Positions 25,661 to 32,654 of a DNA stretch of 37,181 bases are shown piece after piece. The notes below the pieces were generated by a model. That model saw only the letters and a program-made list of their open reading frames with translations. It was not told the origin of the DNA and ran no database searches. Within the stretch, counting starts at the first letter, position 1, and each line of letters begins with the position of its first letter. Source of the stretch: an uncultured Muribaculaceae bacterium (GTDB taxonomy: Bacteria; Bacteroidota; Bacteroidia; Bacteroidales; Muribaculaceae). The stretch lies in the NCBI GenBank assembly GCA_910578305.1, contig CAJTQH010000004.1, forward strand, positions 21,714 to 58,894. Direction: 5' to 3'. Made by a program: the position numbers and the translations under genes.

Positions 25661-27817
25661 ATGAAAGTTTATCAAACCAATGAAATTAAAAACATAGCCT
25701 TGCTCGGCAGCAAGGGATCAGGTAAAACCACACTTGCTGAAGCTATGCTTTACGAGTGTGGAGTTATAAAACGTAGAGGTACAATTGATGCTAAAAATAC
25801 CGTAAGCGATTATTTTCCTGTTGAAAAAGAATATGGATATTCTGTATTCTCAACAATCTTCTATGCTGAATTTCTGAATAAAAAACTCAATGTTATCGAT
25901 TGCCCGGGTGCCGACGATTTTGTGGGTAACGCGATAACCGCACTCAATGTAACCGACACCGGCGTGATAGTGATCAACTCTCAGTATGGTGTTGAAGTTG
26001 GAACACAGAATATATTCCGCACAGCCTCAAGCCTTAATAAACCTGTGATATTCGCGCTCAATCAGCTTGACGGAGAAAAGGCGGATTTTGAGAATGTCGT
26101 GGATCAGATGAAAGACATTTTCGGCAATAAGATAGTACTTGTACAATATCCGCTAAGCACTGGAGCCTCATTTAACGCCATGATCGACGTACTGCTAATG
26201 AAGAAATATTCATGGGGGCCGGACGGTGGTGTACCCACAATTGAGGATATTCCTGCCGAAGAAATGGAACGCGCACAGGATCTGCACCAAAAACTCGTTG
26301 AGGCTGCGGCTGAAAATGATGAGACTCTTATGGAAAAGTTCTTCGACCAGGGTCACCTGACAGAGGATGAAATGCGCGAAGGCATACGCAAAGGATTGGT
26401 AGACCGATCGATATACCCGGTATTCTGTGTCAGTGCCGCAAAAGACATGGGCGTACGCCGCATGATGGAATTCCTCGGCAATGTAGTGCCGTTTGTTGAA
26501 GACATGCCTGCCCCTGTAAATACAGCCGGAGAAGAAATCAAGCCCGACAGCAACGGACCGCTGAGCCTGTTCATGTTCAAGACTACAGTAGAACCACACA
26601 TAGGTGAAGTAAGTTATTTCAAAGTTATGTCCGGCACTCTTACTCCGGGCGTAGACCTTGACAATGTGAGCCGCGACAGCAAGGAGCGCATTGCTCAGAT
26701 ATTCTGTGTATGCGGCCAAATCAAGACTCCTGTTGACAAACTCTGTGCCGGAGACATAGGCGCGACCGTAAAATTGAAAGATGCCCGAACCGGAAACACT
26801 CTTGATGAGAAAGGCTGTGACTACGCATTTGACTTCATCAAATATCCCGCACCGAAATATCAGCGTGCAATTCGTCCTGTGACTGAAAGCGACGCTGAAA
26901 AACTCGCCGGAATTCTCACCCGCATGCACGAGGAGGATCCCACCTGGGAAGTTGTTCAGTCTAAAGAACTCAAGCAGACTATCCTTTCGGGACAGGGCGA
27001 ATTCCACCTCCGCACTCTTAAATGGAGAGTCGAAAACAATGACAAACTGCCTATCATATTCGAAGAACCCAAGATTCCTTATCGCGAAACTATCACCAAG
27101 GCTTCTCGTGCCGACTATCGCCATAAAAAGCAGTCGGGTGGGGCTGGTCAGTTCGGTGAAGTACATATAATCATTGAACCGTATACCGAAGGTATGCCCG
27201 CTCCGGATACATACCGTTTTGGCAATCAGGAATTCAAGATGAACGTTCGCGACACTCAGGAAATACCCTTACAATGGGGCGGTAAACTTGTTGTGTGCAA
27301 CTGTATCGTAGGTGGCGCCATTGACGCCAGATTCATCCCCGCCATTGTCAAAGGCCTAATGGACCGCATGGAGCAGGGCCCGCTCACAGGCTCTTATGCC
27401 CGCGATGTAAGAGTATGTATTTATGATGGTAAAATGCATCCGGTTGATTCCAATGAAATATCGTTCCGCCTGGCCGGACGCAATGCATTCAGCGAAGCAT
27501 TCCGTAATGCCAACCCGAAAGTTCTCGAGCCGGTTTATGATGTGGAAGTAATGGTTCCCGGCGATGTAATGGGTGACGTAATGAGCGATCTTCAAGGCCG
27601 TAGAGCTATCATCATGGGTATGTCAAGCGAAAACGGATTTGAAAAGATATCTGCCAAAGTGCCTCTGAAAGAAATGTCAAGCTATTCAACTGCTCTCAGC
27701 TCTATTACCGGAGGACGATCTTCTTTCTCCATGAAGTTTGCCTCTTACGAACTCGTCCCCGGCGATGTTCAGGAAAAACTACTCAAAGATTACGAAGAGA
27801 AAAACACTGAAGATTAG
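25661..27817 (+). CDS. fusA2: EF-G2-like elongation factor with a degenerate GTPase site
   Basis: A 718-residue EF-G-type factor with all five domains: G domain (1-~290), domain II (~310-390), III (~400-480), IV (starting around PYRETITKASRADY) and V (EPVYDVEVMVPGDVMGDVMSDL). G1 is intact: GSKGSGKT, residues 16-23. The G3 motif, DTPGH in canonical EF-G, reads D80-CPG-A84-DDF, so the catalytic histidine is alanine. G4 reads NQLD (134-137) instead of NKxD, and switch I is divergent (KEYGYSVFSTIF where RGITI is expected). This matches the Bacteroides EF-G2 paralog, reported to support translocation without GTP hydrolysis and gut fitness. It is not a ribosomal-protection tetracycline-resistance protein, which keeps the histidine. 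It converges with purT. Confidence 0.87.
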   Translation: MKVYQTNEIKNIALLGSKGSGKTTLAEAMLYECGVIKRRGTIDAKNTVSDYFPVEKEYGYSVFSTIFYAEFLNKKLNVIDCPGADDFVGNAITALNVTDTGVIVINSQYGVEVGTQNIFRTASSLNKPVIFALNQLDGEKADFENVVDQMKDIFGNKIVLVQYPLSTGASFNAMIDVLLMKKYSWGPDGGVPTIEDIPAEEMERAQDLHQKLVEAAAENDETLMEKFFDQGHLTEDEMREGIRKGLVDRSIYPVFCVSAAKDMGVRRMMEFLGNVVPFVEDMPAPVNTAGEEIKPDSNGPLSLFMFKTTVEPHIGEVSYFKVMSGTLTPGVDLDNVSRDSKERIAQIFCVCGQIKTPVDKLCAGDIGATVKLKDARTGNTLDEKGCDYAFDFIKYPAPKYQRAIRPVTESDAEKLAGILTRMHEEDPTWEVVQSKELKQTILSGQGEFHLRTLKWRVENNDKLPIIFEEPKIPYRETITKASRADYRHKKQSGGAGQFGEVHIIIEPYTEGMPAPDTYRFGNQEFKMNVRDTQEIPLQWGGKLVVCNCIVGGAIDARFIPAIVKGLMDRMEQGPLTGSYARDVRVCIYDGKMHPVDSNEISFRLAGRNAFSEAFRNANPKVLEPVYDVEVMVPGDVMGDVMSDLQGRRAIIMGMSSENGFEKISAKVPLKEMSSYSTALSSITGGRSSFSMKFASYELVPGDVQEKLLKDYEEKNTED

Positions 27818-27840
27818 ACCATTGAAGCAGAACCAAATAA

Positions 27841-27880
27841 TAATAACAAAGCCGTCGGAATTCCGACGGCTTTGTTATTA
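27841..27880. terminator. Perfect palindrome, bidirectional terminator between the EF-G2-like gene and purT
   Basis: The 40 bp are a perfect 20+20 inverted repeat: TAATAACAAAGCCGTCGGAA followed at once by its reverse complement. In RNA the centre (GGAATTCC) would open as a small loop, giving a GC-rich stem with U-rich flanks on both strands. It lies 24 bp after one stop and 24 bp from the other. Confidence 0.9.
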
Positions 27881-27903
27881 TATATCAATTTAATATCGTT
27901 TCT

Positions 27904-29094
27904 TTATCTTGGAAGAACATTAACCACAAGATTATTATAGGCTCGTGATGCTTTCTCTCTGGCATCCTCGACCGTATCAGCTGTAGCCAATATCACACCC
28001 ATGCGACGATGCCCCTTGATTTCAGGCTTACCGAATATTCGGATCTGTACACCGGGCTCTTCAAGCACTTTCTCAAGATTGTCCATTTCAATCTTGTCGG
28101 TATCCCCTTCAACCACAATGGCGCGTGATGCTGAAGGGCCGTAAAAACGAATTTCCGGCACTGGCAGACCAAGTAGCGCACGGGCATGCAGGCCAAATTC
28201 GCTGAGATCCTGTGATATCATGGTCACCATGCCGGTATCGTGCGGACGAGGCGACACTTCACTGAATATAACGTCGTCACCCTTGATAAACAATTCCACG
28301 CCAAATATGCCATATCCGCCCAGAGCATCCGTAACCTTCTTAGCTACCTCCTGCGCCTTGCTCAGTGCAATAGGACTCATGGCCTGAGGCTGCCATGAAT
28401 AACGATAGTCTCCATCGACTTGAATATGTCCGATCGGTTCACAGAATTTGGTACCAGACACACTGCGCACGGTAAGCAATGTTATCTCGTAATCGAAGTT
28501 GACAAAACCTTCTACAATCACTCGTCCGGCTCCTGCACGTCCACCTTCCTGAGCTATTTTCCACGATTTTTCCACATCATCGGCAGTCTTGACCACACTC
28601 TGTCCATGACCGGATGAACTCATAATTGGCTTTATGACACATGGCATGCCGATCTCATCAATAGCAGCCTTAAACTCGTCAAAAGTCGATGCAAAACGAT
28701 AGGGCGAAGTCTTGACGTCAAGTTCTTCTGCAGCAAGTCGGCGTATTCCCTCGCGATTCATAGTGAGCCACGCTGCCTTGGCAGTCGGTGTTACATGATA
28801 TCCTTCAGATTCAAGTTTCACAAGTTCACTCGTAGCAATTGCTTCCACTTCTGGAATAATATGATCCGGTTTTTCAATTTCCACCACCTTACGGAGTTCT
28901 TCACCGTCAAGCATATTAAATACATAACTCTTATGAGCGACCTGCATAGCGGGAGCATTTGCATATCGGTCACATGCCACGACCTCCACATTATAACGCT
29001 GAAGTTCCAAGGCGACTTCTTTGCCTAATTCTCCACTCCCAAGAAGCAATGCCTTGCGTCCTGCCGGGGTCATTACTGATCCTATCTTTGACAT
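27904..29094 (-). CDS. purT: Formate-dependent phosphoribosylglycinamide formyltransferase (GAR transformylase 2)
   Basis: A 396-residue ATP-grasp enzyme, close to the length of E. coli PurT. It makes formylglycinamide ribonucleotide from GAR, formate and ATP, the third step of purine synthesis, independent of formyl-tetrahydrofolate. The N-terminal Rossmann-like part has LLGSGELGKEVALELQRYNVEV. The ATP-grasp core shows CVIKPIMSSSGHGQSVVK, and the metal-binding end EVSPRPHDTGMVT; IKGHRRMGV near the C-terminus is also typical. The start at 29094 (MSKIGSVMTPAG) is supported by a consensus promoter 33 bp upstream. It is monocistronic. Confidence 0.96.
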   Translation of the reverse strand: MSKIGSVMTPAGRKALLLGSGELGKEVALELQRYNVEVVACDRYANAPAMQVAHKSYVFNMLDGEELRKVVEIEKPDHIIPEVEAIATSELVKLESEGYHVTPTAKAAWLTMNREGIRRLAAEELDVKTSPYRFASTFDEFKAAIDEIGMPCVIKPIMSSSGHGQSVVKTADDVEKSWKIAQEGGRAGAGRVIVEGFVNFDYEITLLTVRSVSGTKFCEPIGHIQVDGDYRYSWQPQAMSPIALSKAQEVAKKVTDALGGYGIFGVELFIKGDDVIFSEVSPRPHDTGMVTMISQDLSEFGLHARALLGLPVPEIRFYGPSASRAIVVEGDTDKIEMDNLEKVLEEPGVQIRIFGKPEIKGHRRMGVILATADTVEDAREKASRAYNNLVVNVLPR

Positions 29095-29126
29095 ACTGAA
29101 TAATTGAAGTTAATTGATTTCCTCCA

Positions 29127-29157
29127 CAAAATTACACCATAACAGCCACATTACAAA
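29127..29157 (-). promoter_or_regulatory. Promoter of purT
   Basis: On the minus strand TTTG (29157-29154), 19 nt, TAATTTTG (29134-29127) is a full consensus match. The predicted leader is about 27 nt. Confidence 0.8.
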
Positions 29158-29266
29158 ATATAGCTACCAACAAACTATCGCAACCCATCAACGGGCAGTC
29201 GCCGCCGAAGGAGCCAGCCATTCAACACGCCAAAATTAAAATTTGATATTCACCCAATTACGCCTA

Positions 29267-30223
29267 CTATATTGGCTTAACCTCATTCACGTCCACCAGA
29301 TGGTTGATTATAGCAAATATCGTAAGACCGGCAGTAGAATGAATGTCAAGTTTCGCACTTATATTTCTACGATGCGTAGCCACTGTATGCACCGAAATAC
29401 ACAGATTATCTGCAATCTCTTTATTTAGTTTCCCTTTGGCAATCTCGCTGATTATTTCTTTTTCCCGCTCCGTCAGCACATCGACCATCATCGTATTTTC
29501 GTCTTTCACAGACTCTTCATCCGACACGTTTGGCATTGTGCTACGCAATTTTCGTTCAAGGTCTTCTACTGCAGGTATGAACAGCTTGCTTTCAACATCG
29601 AAATGTGATAACATATCACGCTCAAGAATTATTATATCAAGCAAAACTCCACTAAGTCTGGCATTGTCTTTCTGCTTATAATGATAGATGAATATATCCT
29701 TCAGTTCATTGAGTTTAGTGACAGTGTCACTATGATTGGTGGAGTAATGAGTTATGTTAAAGTCTTCATCAACCTTACCCTGCAGAAGCTTGTTGACGTA
29801 TCTGAATATAACCTCATTCTCATATTCCATGTGTTTCCTGACTTCTACAACATAATCATCGAAAAAATTAATGAGAAGTAAGGCCACTTCATTTGAATCG
29901 GTATAATTTATTGCATCAATAAGATGATATCTGATTTTGGGTAATTCGACATCCAGAAATGAAGAGTGAGCCCGTTTCAGATAACTCATTAACGATTTGA
30001 GCGATATATCTGATTGATCATAGCCGTATCCGCTCAGGAGATTGCATACACACAGAAACGTCGTTACATCTACAGCATTACTGTCACATATCTGTGTAAT
30101 TGTGGCATCTCCAAATCCAAATGCTATATCAAACCGACTTATTGCTGGCAACAGCATGACATTATCACGTATGAGATCCCTCATATTGCTGACGGCAGTA
30201 TACTTCTTCTTCGTATCAATCAT
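29267..30223 (-). CDS. Di-iron hemerythrin-like (RIC/YtfE-type) sensor fused to a LuxR-type HTH regulator
   Basis: A 318-residue one-component regulator. Residues ~10-60 resemble the ScdA/YtfE N-terminal domain, but the CC of its usual FCCGG motif is replaced (FGFGDATI). Residues ~80-225 form a hemerythrin-like four-helix bundle. Candidate iron ligands are H86, H131, E135, H164 (or H159), H207 and E211, with spacing close to the YtfE set H84, H129, E133, H160, H204, E208. Residues ~248-310 are a LuxR/GerE HTH (LTEREKEIISEIAKGKLNKEIADNL then SVHTVATHRRNISAKL). It is predicted to sense O2, NO or oxidative state and bind DNA. The upstream 693-bp region, shared with a metal-efflux operon, holds repeat sites it might recognise (inference). 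Confidence 0.85.
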   Translation of the reverse strand: MIDTKKKYTAVSNMRDLIRDNVMLLPAISRFDIAFGFGDATITQICDSNAVDVTTFLCVCNLLSGYGYDQSDISLKSLMSYLKRAHSSFLDVELPKIRYHLIDAINYTDSNEVALLLINFFDDYVVEVRKHMEYENEVIFRYVNKLLQGKVDEDFNITHYSTNHSDTVTKLNELKDIFIYHYKQKDNARLSGVLLDIIILERDMLSHFDVESKLFIPAVEDLERKLRSTMPNVSDEESVKDENTMMVDVLTEREKEIISEIAKGKLNKEIADNLCISVHTVATHRRNISAKLDIHSTAGLTIFAIINHLVDVNEVKPI

Positions 30224-30261
30224 ATTAGTTAAAATAGGTCAGACGTGTCTGGTTATTGAGA

Positions 30262-30293
30262 CAAAGATACTGCTATCCCAAATATCCCACAAT
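30262..30293 (-). promoter_or_regulatory. Promoter of the hemerythrin-LuxR regulator gene
   Basis: On the minus strand TATCTTTG (30269-30262) matches the -7 box, with ATTG (30293-30290) 20 nt upstream. Transcription would begin near 30255, giving a leader of about 32 nt. Confidence 0.6.
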
Positions 30294-30508
30294 ACTTAAA
30301 ATAAATGATATCATAGCTGTAATAGGGCAGTGTGCAAACATCAGATTATCCGATTAGCCAGAGCAAATATTTAATCTTCATTATCATTGCGGGTAATACT
30401 ATTAAGATAACGACAGAGAAAAAATACGAGAATAGCGAAAAGAAGAAAATAAAGAAATGAAAGTATCATATACTGAAGAATTATTCAAATGAAATTTATA
30501 AAATTTAG

Positions 30509-30542
30509 ACACAAAAATAACACATTTTTTAATTGTGTCAAT
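30509..30542. repeat. 34-bp direct repeat, copy 1
   Basis: It begins ACACAAAAATAACACA and ends AATTGTGTCAAT. It matches copy 2 (30658-30691) at 30 of 34 positions, and its ends ACACAA and TTGTGT are inverted to each other. Confidence 0.75.
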
Positions 30543-30626
30543 AATTCCTTAGAAAACGAGAAAAGGTGTTGCGCGTGCTGGCGCAATATAGAACCATAAA
30601 ATAAATGAATAAAAGAAAGAACAAAC

Positions 30627-30652
30627 AGAAAGAAAAATACATTTTTCTTTCT
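30627..30652. repeat. Perfect 12-bp inverted repeat with a 2-nt centre
   Basis: AGAAAGAAAAAT (30627-30638), AC, then ATTTTTCTTTCT (30641-30652). It ends 5 bp before direct-repeat copy 2. It could be a cruciform, an operator, or the terminator of a small transcript. Confidence 0.65.
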
Positions 30653-30657
30653 AAATC

Positions 30658-30691
30658 ACACAAATATAATACATTTTTCAATTGTGTTAAT
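30658..30691. repeat. 34-bp direct repeat, copy 2
   Basis: It begins ACACAAATATAATACA and ends AATTGTGTTAAT, with start points 149 bp from copy 1. The four differences leave both the ACACAA and TTGTGT ends intact. Confidence 0.75.
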
Positions 30692-30860
30692 CTTATGGTA
30701 TGATGCTCGTCTTGGACTATAATAATTATAATATATGAGAGTAGTTGATATCTCGCCAACTCCTATTTAACATAATGCCGATTATGGGATTTTTGTATTT
30801 ATAAAATTTGATCAATCCTTTACATCTATCAGTCAGTATTATCATTACCGCATCTTAAGT

Positions 30861-30892
30861 ATTGGAATCTGCTAAATTATTTGTTACATTTG
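30861..30892 (+). promoter_or_regulatory. Promoter of the metal-efflux operon, flanked by CTTAAGTATT repeats
   Basis: ATTG (30861-30864), 20 nt, then TACATTTG (30885-30892) gives a good -33/-7 pair, with transcription starting near 30899. Two identical 10-mers, CTTAAGTATT at 30854-30863 and 30906-30915, bracket the core promoter: one overlaps the -33 box, the other lies just before the first gene. They are possible operators. Confidence 0.6.
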
Positions 30893-30916
30893 CAGTAGGA
30901 ATTTACTTAAGTATTC

Positions 30917-31408
30917 GTGAGCAATTTTTATAAACACATATCAATACTGATGCTGACATTACTTTCTGTCAACATCATACTTCAGTATCACCACCATGAT
31001 ACTGATGGTACGATATGCATGCACATGTTCACCGATAATTCTCACAAATGTCATCATTCACACAATTGTAATCAACAGTCAGCGTCGATGCTTGACATTC
31101 CCGGCAATCATTGCGATCATGGACACTCTTCTTGCTCCGAGCATCTGATGCAGCTATGCATAAATGCTAATGACTCAGACACACACTCACAACCGGCAAG
31201 TCAAAATCGGATTCCGTCATTCATGCCAGAGTCCATCGCAAAAGCATCATACTCTCCTGTACTACTGATAAATACCTATTGGCAAGTCCCGTTATCAACA
31301 CCTCTTACCTCCGGTTACCGGTCTATTATAGCCCCAAGAGGTTCTCCGACAATATATAACTCACTGCGAATAAATACATTGTTCGCAATCCCATATCTTT
31401 TGAGTTAA
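30917..31408 (+). CDS. Histidine/cysteine-rich small exported protein of a metal-efflux operon
   Basis: 163 residues from a GTG at 30917; an ATG at 30950 is an alternative start that would cut the signal. After a hydrophobic N-terminal helix (HISILMLTLLSVNIILQ) comes a segment of about 70 residues dense in His and Cys: HHHDTDG, CMHMFTDNSHKCHHSHNC, NHCDHGHSSCSEH. The C-terminal ~55 residues have no such bias. Similar small His-rich proteins are found upstream of RND metal pumps in Bacteroidetes. A role in metal binding or delivery in the periplasm is inference. The adaptor gene starts 42 bp downstream and shares the promoter. Confidence 0.65.
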   Translation: MSNFYKHISILMLTLLSVNIILQYHHHDTDGTICMHMFTDNSHKCHHSHNCNQQSASMLDIPGNHCDHGHSSCSEHLMQLCINANDSDTHSQPASQNRIPSFMPESIAKASYSPVLLINTYWQVPLSTPLTSGYRSIIAPRGSPTIYNSLRINTLFAIPYLLS

Positions 31409-31450
31409 TCTATTTTTTGTCAATCTATTTTTAACAACCACTTCTTAGAA

Positions 31451-32647
31451 ATGAGCATAAAACACTATGCCACAGCTTCTTTTATAGCTATGGCTATAGC
31501 AATCAGCACATCATGCAGTCACCAAAACGATGGCAATCATGATCACGCATCCGGACACTCCGAACAAGAACACAACAATGAGCATGGTAATGATACACAC
31601 TCACATTCAACTAACGAACATAATGCCACAGACACTCACGACGAAGAAATTGTAGTTGAGCCTGATGATGCCAAACGTTTTGGCATAAAGACACAGACCA
31701 TCTCTCTGCAACCGTTCAATGATGCCATAAGAGTGTCAGGAAAGATAATCAATTCGTCGTCCGACATAGCAACCGTCAGCTCCCCCACCCCCGGCATAGT
31801 TACCTTATATTCAAATATTACCGAGGGGGCGACTATCAAAAGAGGCCAATCCATTGCAAATGTCTCATCGTCGAACATTTCCGGTGGCGATCCCAATGCG
31901 GCAGCCCGTGTCACGCTCAACGCTGCCAAAAAGGAACTTGACCGGCTGACACCTCTTTTAGAGGACGGCATTGTAACCCGAAAGGAATACAATGCAGCAT
32001 TGGCAGCTTACGAATCCGCCAAAGCCGCTTACAGTTCATCTGCATCATCCGGGCGCTGCACATCGCCCATCGCAGGAGTCATCACCGGTCTGTCGGTAAA
32101 GACCGGCGACTATGTCGAAGCCGGAACTCCAATAGCCACAATCAGCAAAAACGCTACGCTCACCCTTCGTGCCGACCTGCCAGAAAAATACCGTCAGATA
32201 CTTCATGAAATCGACGGAGCAAGCGTCAGAGCGCCATACACAGATTCTTGGATATCGCTTGATTCTCTCAACGGCAAGAGAGTAGATTCTCCGAATATTG
32301 CTGCTTCTGCCGGATATATTCCCGTATATTTCACCTTCGATAACGATGGATCACTCTCGGCAGGAGGTTTTGTAGAGATATATCTCATCGGAGCCAATGT
32401 GGAAGATGTAATAGCCATTCCTACCAAAGCCATTGTAGAACAGCAAGGCAACTACTTTGCCTACGTCAAAACGAGCGATCACGGATATGAGAAACGCAAA
32501 ATACACCTCGGAATAACCAATGGCACACACACCCGTATAGAATCGGGGCTAAACGTTGGAGACAATGTAGTCGTTGAAGGAGCCATGATGGTAAAACTTG
32601 CAGAAATAAGCGGAGCTGTGCCTCCAGGACATTCACATAATCATTGA
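31451..32647 (+). CDS. RND efflux periplasmic adaptor (CusB/CzcB-like) lipoprotein with His-rich ends
   Basis: A 398-residue membrane-fusion protein. The lipobox is AISTSC (Cys22). Residues ~23-65 are a His/Asp-rich segment (HDHASGHSEQEHNNEHGNDTHSH), likely metal-binding. The adaptor body begins near VVEPDDAKRFGIKTQTI; the helical hairpin, lipoyl-like and beta-barrel parts are seen in RVTLNAAKKELDRLTPLLEDGIVTRKEY and SPIAGVITGLSVKTGDYVEAGTPIA. The tail PPGHSHNH adds more histidines. It bridges the inner-membrane pump with an outer-membrane channel. It is 7 bp upstream of the pump gene. Confidence 0.9.
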   Translation: MSIKHYATASFIAMAIAISTSCSHQNDGNHDHASGHSEQEHNNEHGNDTHSHSTNEHNATDTHDEEIVVEPDDAKRFGIKTQTISLQPFNDAIRVSGKIINSSSDIATVSSPTPGIVTLYSNITEGATIKRGQSIANVSSSNISGGDPNAAARVTLNAAKKELDRLTPLLEDGIVTRKEYNAALAAYESAKAAYSSSASSGRCTSPIAGVITGLSVKTGDYVEAGTPIATISKNATLTLRADLPEKYRQILHEIDGASVRAPYTDSWISLDSLNGKRVDSPNIAASAGYIPVYFTFDNDGSLSAGGFVEIYLIGANVEDVIAIPTKAIVEQQGNYFAYVKTSDHGYEKRKIHLGITNGTHTRIESGLNVGDNVVVEGAMMVKLAEISGAVPPGHSHNH

Positions 32648-32654
32648 AAACATC

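Larger units (their letters stand above)
30224..30916. other. AT-rich 693-bp intergenic region between divergent genes
   Basis: I see no credible gene here. A 73-codon ORF on the minus strand (30759-30538) covers repeats and has poor coding character. The region holds the regulator promoter (30262-30293), the efflux-operon promoter (30861-30892), two 34-bp direct repeats, a 26-bp near-perfect palindrome (30627-30652), a small TTGCGC/GCGCAA hairpin (30569-30586) and a purine-rich stretch (30410-30470). The length and repeat content suggest a complex regulatory region or an unannotated small RNA. Confidence 0.6.

Noticed and set aside
26210..27166. Long open frame (318 codons) on the minus strand within the EF-G2-like gene
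   Set aside because: It is antisense to a clearly conserved coding sequence, has no recognisable domains and has poor protein-like composition.
25661..27817. Tetracycline-resistance ribosomal protection protein
   Set aside because: The TetM/Q family keeps the catalytic G3 histidine and NKxD; this protein has Ala and NQLD, as in the EF-G2 paralog.
30509..30691. Invertible promoter or XerCD dif-like recombination sites
   Set aside because: The 34-bp copies are direct, not inverted, and do not show the dif arm pattern; no recombinase gene is nearby.
30538..30759. 73-codon minus-strand open frame in the intergenic region
   Set aside because: It runs through one direct repeat and the palindrome, is AT-driven and shows no protein family feature.
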